From Laburnicola sp. R22_1 (taxonomy: Eukaryota; Ascomycota; Dothideomycetes; Pleosporales; Didymosphaeriaceae), in contig JACONQ010000001.1 of NCBI GenBank assembly GCA_014281115.1, forward strand, positions 1,860,001-1,924,000: 64,000 nt of DNA. The letters are read 5' to 3'. The notes under the pieces were generated by a model. It worked only from the letters and a program-made list of their open reading frames with translations. It was not told the origin of the DNA and searched no databases. The translations under genes and the position numbers were made by a program. This document shows positions 1-11,072 of this stretch, in pieces. Every line of letters starts with the position of its first letter. The first letter of the stretch is position 1.

Positions 1-1535
1 TGAGATTGTGACAGGGCTGGGGCAAGGCGGAGCCCTGTCACGGATCAAATCAGGGGTACGGGTAGAGATTTTCCTGTCGCGCCAAAAGTTCTATGAAGCG
101 GGCCGAACAAAGAGGTTGTGGCTGAAGTTTACATTCTTTACCGTGATGTCGAGGAGCGTTGCCTGAGACGTGAGCTGTTTAGGGATGTCGGGTATACGAT
201 GGGCAGTGTGGATGAAGACGTAACCGTGCTTCCGGTCTAGCCGTATCAGGCATATCGAGAGAAGGCGATGAGGTTCGGGTAGACTGGCCGCCAAAGATAA
301 TATAAGCGCACGGGGTGACTATAGGCACAGGATATGAGGCTGTACTCAGTTTTCTGTGTACCAAAAAGTTGCGAAGATCTTAGTCCTGACTCAGTTTTCT
401 GCCACCTGGGAAGGATGCATCGGACCTTGCACGATCCGGAATACAGGATCAAAAATTGGTCGTGCGAGAACTCCCACAACTCGGACGCTATGTTGGGCCG
501 GCACTACGCCAGTCTCCACGCATGCTCTGGACCATGGACTGGCCGCATCGAGAGTAAAATCATCGCAAACCTTTCTGTACACGGTAAAACGCTGCGAGGA
601 AAAACTGTCGGGGTGCTGAAAAACGCATTGAAACAAGGTAAAGCAGCATACAAGGTGTTGTAGCTGCAAGCATCGCTAACCAAGCTGTTCGGGCAGTCCG
701 ATAGCCTAATCATTCATTTATTCGTATCTGTTTATAGTTAACCTAACCTTTTATAAATTATAATTTTTGTTTACTAAGCAGGGGGCTCTGCTTTTTTTGT
801 CATGTTCTTTGAGATGAAAGCCTTTGTCGTTCTACCCCTAGGTAGTTAATTTAACGCAACAACATAAATTATAAAACTTAACAGTAAGTATAACTAAGGC
901 TTAATAGCTAAAGAATATAAACTATTGCCCACGACCAACTCTGCCAGCTTAAAGGGGTTTTAACCGCTTGTTCTTCTCGTATGAGTCATGTATGAGCAAA
1001 CGCCGTCATACTTCCCGCAATGTTTGACTTCCAAACCTTTCTGTAGCGGACCGTTCATCAGACGTCGGTAGCCATCTCGTCACGCACGCGGACGACACGA
1101 GCTGGAGAAAGCTGCAACGCCATTGCGCATCAGAGCGTTATGCCTTTGTCTCAATATACTATAGCCGCGCCCTGTATAGTTTAGATCCCGGTGTTATTCG
1201 GGTTTGCTCGACAGACATGAAGCAGACATTGTCTCCAAGCTTTCGGCAGCGTTTGAGCCCCCGTCGGGACAGCTTGGCAAATTTCCACCAATCAGCTTCT
1301 ACCGCACCAAGCGCTCCGGGCCTGAGGATAGCTAGACGGACATTCCGTTAACCTCGCCAAATGCCGATCGCGTAGTGCCCGTAGTGGGCGCCCATTACCA
1401 GGAGGTCCTATCATGCAACACTCCACCTTTTGGCGTTTGGTGCCCCTACCTAGGCACCGAACGGACAGGTACAGGGGGTGCGGCTGCTAGATGGTGATAG
1501 CCAGAAACAGCATGATCGCAAGATGTTTCTGCCGG
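1..1535. other. Intergenic left edge, no supported gene
   Basis: No open frame here looks like a real gene. The longest (plus strand, 334-663, 109 codons) has no recognisable motif and overlaps equally long frames in other phases. An 11-bp perfect inverted repeat with a 12-nt loop lies at 8-18 and 31-41. An AT-rich patch covers about 715-910. It contains a short stem (AGCAG/CTGCT) followed by seven T residues at 777-798. The rest is unremarkable sequence that probably ends as the promoter of the gene at 1755. Confidence 0.5.
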
Positions 1536-1542
1536 TATATAA
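1536..1542 (+). promoter_or_regulatory. TATA box of the secreted-protein gene
   Basis: TATATAA lies 213 bp upstream of the ATG at 1755. A pyrimidine-rich stretch follows, which would form a leader of roughly 180 nt. A clean TATA box with a CT-rich leader is typical of strongly or inducibly expressed fungal genes. The assignment rests on sequence and spacing only. Confidence 0.55.
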
Positions 1543-1754
1543 GTGCAGTGCAGCCTCGCAGCCTGGTTTTTCATTCCATCAGAGCATCCATCCGCTTGCC
1601 AGAGTCTGTCGTTTAGCCGTCCGTTCTTTCACTTCAACGTCTCTTCTTATCGTTCCTGGAGAAACGATCTCGGCCGGTCCTTTTCGATCCTGTATTATTT
1701 TTCTCAACGCTCTTTTTCAAGCATAAAATCTACGAGCAGACAGAAATCTTCACC

Positions 1755-2968
1755 ATGAGGCAATTCATCGTCGCTCTTTCCCTCGTCGGTGCCGCAGTTG
1801 CCCGCCCTGGTGTCAACAGCTACAACTTCGGGAAGCGGGAGGTTCCCCAAGAGCACGCCCACAGGAACGTCAACCTTGTTGTCTCCGACCTTCTCGCGTT
1901 AAACAACACGGATAATATTCAGGACCCAATCTTCGGTCTTCTCGGCGCTGCAGCAGCAGCTACTGGAGCTGGCAACATCGCTGATCCTGGTGAGTAATGA
2001 CTTCTTACCCATAGACATAAGGGACAACACTGACTCCGCTAGACTGCCTCCAGCAAGCCACAGCCGACCAGGCCTTCACGAATGCCAAAGAAGCTGGTGA
2101 TGTAAATGGAATGACCTTTGCACTCATCTTCCGCGCACTGGAGCGCAACACTGGCTCCGTTGGTCTGGAGTCCGTTCCATGCACTTCAATCCAGGCTGTG
2201 AATCCAGAAATTGCCGCTCTTCAACAGCATCAGGACCCTGCTTCCGACGGTGCTGCGGAACTCAACAAGCAAATCGCCACTGAGCTTGCCAAACAGATAG
2301 GCGCCATCGGCGGTGACCCAACTCTTGCTAACGAGGCGAGTACGTTCGCCCCTGGTGAGATTGGTGACCCAACTGGTGCAGGCAACACTTGCGATGACGA
2401 CCAGGACGACCTTGGTTGCATCAATTCCCTCGGTCTCCGCGTGGATGACCTGTCAGAGGACGAGATCCTCGCTGCTATAGGAGACGCTGGCGCTGGAAAT
2501 GCTGCCGGAAACGCCAATGGCAACCAGAACGCGAACGCAGGGAATGCGAATGCCAACCAGGGTGCCGCCAACAACGGCAACAATGCTGGTAACAACAACA
2601 ATGACAACAACGGCAACAACGCTGATAACAACGGTAACAACACTGAAGATGCCGCCCAAGGCGCCACAGGAGCCGCTTCTGGTGCAGCCGACTTCGGCAG
2701 CTGCAGCGACCCGACCATCGTCTTCGGCGCCCCATCTGACGGTCGCCAGGAAGACGCATTCGAGGCCGCCGACCTGACCAACTTCCCCCACGGCTCTGCC
2801 CTCGGCATCGGCGTCATCTCCAGCTTCATCTGCGACCAGCTGGTGAACAAGTGCGACGCCAGTCAAGCTGCTGTCGACGCTTGCGACCAGGCTGACGCTG
2901 CTGTCAAGGCATCCGGCTTGTCGGGCCAGGCGGCGGCGGACTCGTTCAACCAGGCTCTTGGTTTCTAG
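1755..2968 (+). CDS. Secreted Asn/Gly/Ala-rich protein, probably cell-wall associated
   Basis: Two exons, 1755-1989 and 2043-2968, are joined across a 53-bp intron (GTGAGT, branch CTGAC, TAG), giving 386 residues. Residues 1-16 form a signal peptide (Val/Ala/Leu core ending AVA). A Lys-Arg pair at 27-28 is a possible Kex2 site. Residues about 90-225 are an Ala/Gln-rich, probably helical region containing DCLQQA and FRALERN. Residues about 227-294 are almost only Asn, Gly and Ala. The C-terminal 90 residues carry four cysteines. No hydrophobic tail for a GPI anchor is visible. I recognise the general type: secreted proteins of filamentous ascomycetes, often mis-annotated as circumsporozoite-like or ribosomal S17-like. 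No biochemical function is known to me. The Asn-rich tract is the part most likely to vary in length between strains. Confidence 0.85.
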
Positions 2969-5454
2969 TCCTCTACATACCTTGAATATGGGTTGGGCAG
3001 ATGGGTACAAATGTAGGATCTGCATATAGCCGGGATGGATGTGATGGATGAAGTTTTGCTGTTACGACGTACGTCTCTTGAGAGCGTCTCTGTATTGTTA
3101 TTGTGGCTGGAGAATTTCTGCGATGCCTTTTGAAGGTCACGATTTCTTGCGTATATACCAAGTCGAGTTTTTTATGACCAAATTTTTTTTCATCTTTGGC
3201 AGATATCTGCATCAACTTGGAAAGGTGCCCTGACGTGACGACGAGGCTAGCAATGTCATCTCATCGCCCTCTGCCTGCGTAGTGAAGGTATCCTACACCC
3301 CTATAGTGTAAGCATCATTGTGTAAACAATGGATTAGAATGTGATGCAACTGTTGTGCACATGATGCCAATGATATCAGAGCCATTTCCCCACCTAGCAT
3401 GGACAGAGCGCAGCTAGCCGATGTGCATGCGGGGCTCTGCCATATGCCAAGACACAAATGGTGATCCAGGCCTTCTTTGGGACCCACTGCATACGACCAG
3501 TCTGACCAGATGAGCGGCTAGGTATACATAGTGACGATTGGGAGTCGGATCGAGACGGTACTCGCTATCGATACGAACGGCAACATGAAGCGGGGCCTAA
3601 GACGGGCAATCGTCGATGAGCAGAAGACTGGATCCATGCATCCCATCTTATCCGGCCAAGAGGAGCGTCTGGGGCGGTGGCTGTATGACTGCATGCTGTG
3701 TGTATGGGACGGTAGTGTGTGTACCCCACAGCCTCGCCTGCGGCCTCGAAGCAATGCGCAGTGACTACCAAAATAAAAGGCATAATGTGACCAATGAGGG
3801 CTGGCGATTGGAAAATGCTTTCATCACATTGCCCGATTCGGATGGCTCGTGGAATATTGGTGTGTGATGGGTTGCAGAGGGCGTGAAGCGAGACCGTTTC
3901 TGGAAAGGGCGGCTAGTCAACGGCCTCTTCGGGTTTCGACTGCACGGCGGGGTGTGCAGACTGCAGAATCGAAATGAAGGGCGTGCGTGATGTAGGTCCG
4001 GACGAGCATTCGACAGGATGATGGTGGACAAACAAGGAGAGACCTCAGACGGCCGAACGGGACAGCAGTCGTAGCCAGAGGCTCACGTCTGCACCTCTGG
4101 ATCGAAACGGAAACGAACAGGACGGTAGTCTAGCGGCGGAAACGGCAGCGTCTCGCCAGGGGGCGGCCTGGAAAGAGAGGCAGCGAATGGCACAGCCCTA
4201 CGTAGGCTCGCGACGTGTTAGGGTGGAGCCAGCGGAGGGGCGCATTGAGAAACACACTCCAGACGGAGCGCCGCCGCTGTTCCGGAGCCATGGCGTGGCA
4301 GCGGGAGTGGTGAGGATTGCGGGCTTGACAAGTGTTCGTGCATGCAGGGGATGCCCAGCCAGCAGCTAGCGGGCCGGATCGGGCCAGGCGAGTGAATTTG
4401 CGCGTCGTGGACGCGTCGGGGGTGCAGCGCCATCGACGGTCAGCGGCTGGGACGCCGGCACGAGTGCGTGGAGGACGCGCAGAGGCAGCCGCAGACGCGC
4501 CCACAGCGGGCTCGTGATGCATCACGGCGGCCAGGAGGTTCCAAGGTTCAAATTTCAGGAATGGCGTCTGCCGCTGGCTGGTGGTCGCCGCCGTCGAGTG
4601 GTGGAGCGTCCACGGGTGTGCCCAGTGCACACTAGGCTGGCTAGCGCGTGGCCCGAGTGGCCCGAGTGGCGGCCAAGGCGGTGCGCCGCTGCCCACCATG
4701 ATGCCACCATCTGCCCGACCTCACCCTCGTCCGCACCACGCACCACGTACCACCTGCACCTCTCCCTACCTAGGTACACGCCCTTCCGCCGTCGCCATGC
4801 CCTAAGAACGGCCCGTCGACGACGACTCCCGTTGCCTTCAGCGCCGCCCATGGACCGCTCCGAGTAGACGCGCCCGAGCCGCCGCTGTGCTTGCGCTGTC
4901 CATCGCCCGCACGCCGCCATACGCCGCCATCCGCCGCCATCCACCGCCCGCCCGCGCACACCCCAGGACCCCAGGCTCTCCCGTCTCTCTGCTGTGCCTC
5001 CCCGCGCCCGCGTCTGCTCTTGACTGCTCGTGCTGCAGTCACCGGCCGCTGCCGAATCTCCCTTGCGCCGTCGCCGCCGTCGCGCCTGCCGCGCGCGCGA
5101 ACCTACGCGCCCGCCCCCCACGACTCCACGACTCCACGACTCCACGGCCTTCCCTTGCCTGCCTCGCCACTGCGACTCTCCCAGAGCGCAGCAAAGCGTG
5201 CGCGACGCCTTACGACGCCGTGGCGACCGACAAGAGGGCGGCGCAAATCTTCTCGACCGCTCGTGCAACCTGTCGTGCAGCCGCACCGTCGCCTTCGCAG
5301 CTTTCGAACGCGTGTTGGTACCCGGCGCCACCCTGCATACCCAGCAACCTCGCCCTGGGACTCGAGCTCCATCTTGTTGGCCATCCTTGCAGACACCTTG
5401 AGCCTCAGAATCAAGTGCATTGCTTAGCACCTCCTCCACTGCTTCCAGGACACC
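2969..5454. other. Intergenic region with GC-rich, CT-rich leader before next gene
   Basis: About 2.5 kb without a supported gene. Frames on both strands between 3290 and 4870 are short and mutually overlapping. From about 4700 to 5450 the plus strand is very rich in C and in CGCC, CTCC and ACTCCACG repeats. This opens long frames on both strands by composition alone. This stretch probably contains the promoter and a long leader with small upstream ORFs for the gene starting at 5455. Confidence 0.5.
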
Positions 5455-7359
5455 ATGGAGGAACGCCCCCACCTATCCATCACCCTCCCCAGGAACTTCA
5501 TGTTTCATTACCAGGACGGACAACCGCCCCGAACCCCGGAGCCGGACGCGCAGCCAGAAGACCTTCAACCGCCACCTCCGCCTCGACAGACGCTCAAGGT
5601 CCGCCGCCGCCGCACCACGTTCGTGCCCACCCACGACTTTAGCGAGTTCAACGACTCGGCCGACGGCATGCCCGTTCCGACCATCGAGGGTCCTGAAGTC
5701 CACTCAGATGCCTCGACTGAACTCCCTACCTTGCAGCCCGCCCTGGACAGCGATTACTTGTCTCCAGCTTTAACTTGGAGTCGCATGCTTTCCCCACCGA
5801 AGACGCCTGTGTCGCAAATGGGTAGCTTAAGTAGCTTCGACGGCTTGCAGCACTGGTCTGAAATGGATCAGGCCAGCTTGAGTGAGACATCCAGCAGGCC
5901 GACTTCGTCCTCGGGCTTCTCTGATTCGTCTGTCTCCTCCCTGGACAGCTTTGATTCGTTCCCGTCACTTGGTGGGAGCTGTACCAGTCCAGAAGACGAC
6001 ACGGCAGATCCATTTGTCTTCTGTCCTATGGCTCCCAAGTACTCAGCGCCCAAATACACTCCTGCGCTGAGCTCACCTCTCGCTACCCAGCAACTACAAC
6101 AGCCCAAAAAGCTAAAGCTCAGGGCAACCTTTACCGAAGAAATGGACTACCACCTGTGGATGACCTACATGAAATACCTCCAGGACCCTACCGTGACACC
6201 CTTCAAGGCCTTGCCTAGCACTGTGCCGCCGAACGGTGTTTGCCATCGTGTAGCTCGTCTGGCAAGACGCACTTGGAAAGGTGGCAGATCACCCTCCCTC
6301 GTTTCTGGCGTGCGCTCGGTTTCGCGACTGAACCCTCGATGCGGAACTCCAGATACTATCAAACCAAATAAGAGCGGCAGCAGCACTCCGATCCCTGGCA
6401 CAAAGCCGTACGCCCGGTTTCCGACCGAGAAGCAGGTGCGAAAGCGTCTTCGGTATCTGGCTAGACAGAAGCCGACGCTTTCGGCGCATTATCAACGCTT
6501 GCTTCATCGTTCACCTTCGCCATTTCAATCTTCACCACCGGCGTCGGAGTCGTCTAGGCCCAAGGGATTGTCCTCTCCGTTCTCGCAGGAGGCTTCCAGC
6601 TTTGCCACGCGTGACATGAACGTGTCTCTCACGACTACCACCGCGCCGTCTATGCAGGTCGGCAATCCCTTGGCGCAGTTGGCAAACGACGAAACGCCTC
6701 GCCCTGTAGAAACCGAAAGGGCCCACATGCGAGCCTCAGCCCATCAAAAGTCACAGTCTCTACACATTGGACTCGGGCTCGGCTTGAGTAACGTCTTTGG
6801 GTCTTCTTTGGAGCCCTTGTCTCCGATGACCGACGTAGTCATGACACAGCCCAATTCTCGAACGTGGCACGCAGCCTCTGCTCGTCCACCTAAGCTCGGC
6901 TCTCCTTTGCAGTTGCACGCGCCGCGACCAATGTCCCGTGCGTTCAAGCGTAGAGCTCTGCACAACTTCGAAGAGCAGAACCGGAACCGTGGCAACAGCT
7001 TCATTACTCACGTTTTCGGTGCTCCCGCCGAGTCCAGCCACCGCCGTGTTCGGAGTCGGGGCTTCAGCTTGGGTGACATGGGCGAAGGCGCACGCCGACT
7101 GCCGTTGTCGACGAATGGGCCAGCAGAGCTCAACCCTTTTGCCAACCCACCCGCGACCGCGCAGGATTTTTCCCAGCCGTCGCCGGTGAGCCCGGAGATT
7201 CACGGGCAGGCTACCATTCGACTCGGTTCGCCCTTCGGTAGCCGACCGGGCAACACATTCCCGCGAGCATCGACTTCGCATGGTTTCGAGCCTCCGGCAT
7301 CGTTCGAGCAACGTTTCGCCGCTTTGCCAAGCGGTCCTGCGCACTTGTCCAATCATTAG
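5455..7359 (+). CDS. Unrecognised 634-aa Ser/Pro-rich protein with a conserved basic core
   Basis: Single-exon frame of 634 codons whose start sits in a good context (ACCATGG). The N-terminal 200 residues are Ser/Pro/Asp-rich and look disordered, with many SP and TP sites. At about 217-277 is a compact, aromatic and basic stretch (TFTEEMDYHLW, then PNGVCHRVARLARRTWKGG) that could fold like a small SANT/Myb-type helical unit. At about 316-357 is a second basic block (FPTEKQVRKRLRYLARQKP). The remainder is again Ser/Pro-rich. I recall similar cores in uncharacterised ascomycete proteins but cannot name a family. The layout of disordered flanks around short basic cores suggests a nuclear, phosphorylated regulator; this is inference only. 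Confidence 0.8.
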   Translation: MEERPHLSITLPRNFMFHYQDGQPPRTPEPDAQPEDLQPPPPPRQTLKVRRRRTTFVPTHDFSEFNDSADGMPVPTIEGPEVHSDASTELPTLQPALDSDYLSPALTWSRMLSPPKTPVSQMGSLSSFDGLQHWSEMDQASLSETSSRPTSSSGFSDSSVSSLDSFDSFPSLGGSCTSPEDDTADPFVFCPMAPKYSAPKYTPALSSPLATQQLQQPKKLKLRATFTEEMDYHLWMTYMKYLQDPTVTPFKALPSTVPPNGVCHRVARLARRTWKGGRSPSLVSGVRSVSRLNPRCGTPDTIKPNKSGSSTPIPGTKPYARFPTEKQVRKRLRYLARQKPTLSAHYQRLLHRSPSPFQSSPPASESSRPKGLSSPFSQEASSFATRDMNVSLTTTTAPSMQVGNPLAQLANDETPRPVETERAHMRASAHQKSQSLHIGLGLGLSNVFGSSLEPLSPMTDVVMTQPNSRTWHAASARPPKLGSPLQLHAPRPMSRAFKRRALHNFEEQNRNRGNSFITHVFGAPAESSHRRVRSRGFSLGDMGEGARRLPLSTNGPAELNPFANPPATAQDFSQPSPVSPEIHGQATIRLGSPFGSRPGNTFPRASTSHGFEPPASFEQRFAALPSGPAHLSNH

Positions 7360-9712
7360 CGCTTGCTGTTGATGCCTTCTCTCCCAAGCAACAGTTATGC
7401 ATAGCATCATCGGCGTTAGCATCGGCAGCCTTCCGGCGCCGCCCATTGCGTGTCGGATAATTTTCCGGAGTACTCGCGTTGGCCTTTGGCCTGATATCTG
7501 TCAACGAAAAGCGTCTCTTATGTCTGTTTATACTGCACTTACCTTCCAACTTTGTCGGCATCCTCACACTTTGGTGTGTTTACCTTTCTTCGGGGATTAT
7601 ACTTGACTGCATTGAGGATGCCGGGTTCTTCTTTTCTTTGTCTTCTCGACAATCTGGGCATGATGATATGGCTGCATGATCTCCTTATTGTCCCCATCAT
7701 CTCTTTCCATAATTGGGGGGCGATCGATTAACCTGGTCGGCAGCGGCGCAAACTACGCCGTTGGGTCGTTTGCTATCAGTTGCCTTGCGAGCCCTTGCCC
7801 CCAGACGGATTCCTGCCGACCCAACTTCGCCTCCTTTGTACATTCCACGCACACACTGGACGATGCACTTGCACTCTCTTTCTCAGCCCATAACACTGGA
7901 GCGACAACCCTTTATTTCCTTTGTCTTTCCCATCTTCTCTGCTCATGATGGAACGCTCAATCTTACGAACGGATGCGGGGTTTGAGGCGGTAACGGGGCT
8001 TTTCTCTTATTTTCGTTTTCGGGCGGTCTTCACGATGTCAATGACGGTTCGGAGAAACGTGACTGGCTAATCCCTAATTCTTTTGTTATCGATCGAGTGG
8101 TGGGCACAATTTGTTCAACGTTGACGAAGGAAAGCGGACCAGCGAGCGAGGTGGAAGAGGATGAAAATGGGGGCGGCGGGGTGGTTGGGTTTTTCCCCTC
8201 CCCTAAAGCAAGGGTGGAACTGACTGGGGTCGAGCTGGCTGGTTCTTCGTTTTCTGGAATAAACGTTTGAGCGGATTCGTTTAGCTAGACTATACGGGAC
8301 GAATTGACAGACTTTGTGCATGAGAATTGGGCGGCTGGGTTGGGGCTGCGGTGAGACCGAGACCGTCGTGATACTTGGTATGGAGGGTGTTGAGTAGAGA
8401 GGTAAGAGTGACAGCTGGGACCACCACCGGGATTGGGCCCGCCCCGGCCACGCTGGAGGCACTCACCTAAGCCAGCCAGTCAGTCTGCATCCATCCGCCG
8501 TGAAAAGTCAGCGTGGCATCCGAATGAAAAATCAAGAGATGAAAAAAAAAATTCCGCACGCATGCATGCATGGAAAAAAAAAACGGGTGCGCCGCGGCCG
8601 GTGAGGGAGGGTCCAGGGACCTCCACCTCCGACCGGGACCCAACCCAAACGTATGGGAACTTGTTTATTCCGTTTAGCGTACCCACTTTGTTGTGTCACG
8701 ACTTCAGGGTAGGTCCACGGGTAGTCTAGTGTTGGAGCACCCTCCCGCTCCGCTGCTCTCGCTGCTGGAATGAATACTAACGTGATGGGTTATGGTTGAG
8801 TTGAGGCGATAAATGTGTCATGTGCGCGCGCGGTAGCGTGGTTGTGTGCGTGGGGACGAGTTTAGGATTAGTCTTCTCTTCCTTTTTTTTCTTTTTTCGT
8901 CTGGGGCTGAGAGGGGGTTGGTTTTAGGTGGGGGTTTGAGATGGGTGAGATGCATGGTGGTGTGGTGTGGTGTGGTGCGGGTTGAGAGAAAAAGTTTGAA
9001 TAAGGAGAGAAGGGGTAAGTTTGTGGTTTATTAGAAGACGGAGACGGGAAGGTTTGGCGTTGAGGTGGCGGATGAGATGAGATTGATGTGTAAGGTAAGG
9101 TAAGCTTATCTTACTCTGCGTATGGTATGAGCGGGTTGGTTCCTCGGGGAGATTATTTCGGAGCTTCAAATTTTTTTAATTTTTTTTTGGTTTTTTTGGT
9201 TTTTTTTTTGGGGTTTCGCCGCGTTAGTTTGATTTGAATACATGGCATGGGCTTCTCCTGTGAGGCGAGAATTGGTTTGCCTGACTGACAGACAGACACG
9301 CAGTATTTTCGCTCGCTCGCTCGTGGAGGAATGAATGACGGGTCTCCGCTGGGTGGGTATTGGTACTACCGTGCGCTGACGGTATCGATACGGTTACCTT
9401 TTCGGTGGCTGACAACTGACCGCCGGTACTAAGCAGACTACAGTATGAAAATTATTCATCAACCATGAAGAAATTCTTCCACCCAGTTCACCGTTCCGAA
9501 ACTGCAGTCGTGAAAAGCACCCGTAAAACTAATCACCTAACCCCACTCACTCACAGCACAACAAGTCCGTCAGTCGTCCAACATCATGACCCCAACCACC
9601 AGCAACCACAAACCTCCCTCACTCAAACTCCAACACTTTCCACCGCACTAGATAAATACCGCCCACCACCCCATCCACCCCACCCAAACAAAGTACCCCC
9701 CTCCCGCCCCAT
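7360..9712. other. Intergenic, low-complexity tracts
   Basis: About 2.3 kb with no supported coding region. It includes the 3' flank of the upstream gene, A-runs at about 8538-8582, a T/G-rich tract at about 9168-9213 and GT-rich stretches around 8930-8990. A 180-codon plus-strand frame at 9465-10007 is Pro/Ser/Thr/His-rich without a motif and is treated as spurious. Confidence 0.5.
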
Positions 9713-9898
9713 TCAGAACCCCCTCTCCGGCTCCCCATCATTCTCCCTCCTGACCATCTCCCCAGCCTCCTCAGCCGAATACCCCTCCTGCACATACCAC
9801 CGCTGCCTAAACGCCACCGAAGCCGCCTTCAGCAACAAAAACCATATCCACCCCATCCACGTGTGCACCGTCGCGAGTACGAGTGCGGTCAAGAGCAC
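9713..9898 (-). other. Possible exon encoding one membrane helix
   Basis: A minus-strand open stretch of about 60 codons encodes a convincing hydrophobic helix (LLTALVLATVH, then WIWFLLLKAASVAF) followed by a charged tail. The frame extends upstream only to a TAA near 10002 and contains no ATG before the helix, so if real it must be an internal or last exon. It could belong to the membrane-protein gene at 10124-10856 or to a separate decayed gene. No convincing splice pair was found. Confidence 0.25.
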
Positions 9899-10033
9899 GG
9901 CGCTGGAAACGAGGAGCTGTCGTGGAGCTGAGGTGTGGCGGAAGGTTTGGGATGGGTTCGGGCGGGCGGGCGAAGAAGCCTTCTCGGAGGGTGGGGCGGG
10001 AGTTTAGGGTTAACTTGTGTGCGGTGGGAGTTG

Positions 10034-10104
10034 AGGAGAGAGAGAGAGAGAGGGAGAGAGAGAGAGGGAGAGAGAGAGAGGGAGAGAGAGAGAGAGAGAA
10101 GGGG
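10034..10104. repeat. (GA)n microsatellite
   Basis: About 70 bp of nearly uninterrupted GA dinucleotides with occasional GG interruptions, lying just beyond the stop codon of the minus-strand membrane-protein exon. Length polymorphism between strains is expected. Confidence 0.9.
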
Positions 10105-10123
10105 GGAAGAGAAAAAGGAGTAT

Positions 10124-10856
10124 TTAGTACGGCGCACCATGCTTTTCCAACGCCAACGCCTCGTCCTCCGAAAACACGACATGTGTCCGCATGCGTGCGG
10201 AGGTATACAGCGCGAGCGAGACGAACAGCAACACGGGTAGGATTTCCGAGTTGCTCACGTACGCCGTGTACGGCGCGTGGGCATATCCGTACCGCAGCCA
10301 GAGGAGATGTAGCGTGTTGTCGATGAGCTGGATATAGGCCATTCTGATGCCGACGTCTTGTAAGGGCACGAAGTGGGGTGAGTAGGGGTGGCTCAGATTC
10401 TCCTCTTGGGATGAGGATGTAAAGGTTCAGACGGCATTTCCAGATTCGTCGACGATGGTGCGTGAGTTCTGGACTATGTTAGCGGGCGGGTAGGCGGGAG
10501 CGCGAGGATGGATGGATGGTTGGAGACGCACAGCGCGGAAGTGCAAGTTCCTTGTATACACCCAAATACGTCCAGTTCCACATGGCAGCCTCGACCAGAA
10601 ACCACATCCACACCGGTCGTCCGAACGAGCCCCAGAGGAAAGGCACCCAGTAAAGCCTGGACAAGACGAAGTAGCCAGAAAACCCAGACAGGCACTGTAT
10701 AACCAGCGCCAATCCCAAACTTACCCACAAGCAGTACGCTTTCAGCTTCTGCGGATACGCCCCGTAGCTAACGAGTACCACGGCTATTGCGTACGCGAAT
10801 GCTCCGCACAGATATATGTTTGGTCGTTCGTTACAACGTTCAGCACCATGCCACAC
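10124..10856 (-). CDS. Multi-exon membrane protein, unrecognised, model incomplete
   Basis: Two minus-strand exons encode membrane segments. The 5' one (to about 10525) has hydrophobic helices around AFAYAIAVVLVSYGAY, CLWVSLGLALVIQCLSGFSG and VWMWFLVEAAMWNWTYLG. The 3' one (about 10363 to the TAA at 10124) has a further helix around EILPVLLFVSLALYTS and a charged end. A plausible donor (GTGCGT) near 10527 pairs either with CATAG near 10475, giving an early stop, or with ACAAG near 10363, joining both exons in frame as LPR-YVGIRMAY. The true start is upstream of 10856 and unresolved, since the frame there opens at GTG. At least four helices are visible. I do not recognise the family. Confidence 0.4.
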
Positions 10857-11072
10857 CCCTCATTTCCACGGGTAAGAAAGTTTCTGACATTGGCAAGGAT
10901 AGCCGCTTAAATAAACTGAGCAAAAATTTGCATCTGCATTCTGTGTACTGTAGTTGGGACAAACAAAGCGTAGAAGCTGCCCACTCTCGTAAGCAATCCA
11001 CATGCATAGAATCTGTCCACACTCAAAAGCACTCCTCATACTCACCACCCTCAAACCTACCACCCACACCCC

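Noticed and set aside
334..663. 109-codon frame near the left edge
   Set aside because: Begins with ATG but has no motif, overlaps frames of similar length in three other phases and has no visible promoter or intron pattern.
4555..5642. Long overlapping frames of 178-305 codons on both strands upstream of 5455
   Set aside because: They arise from GC-rich, CT-rich low-complexity sequence. All are Arg/Ala/Pro-rich without domains and overlap each other on opposite strands.
9465..10007. A 180-codon plus-strand frame
   Set aside because: Pro/Ser/Thr/His-rich composition with no motif, overlapping a minus-strand hydrophobic exon; most likely non-coding.
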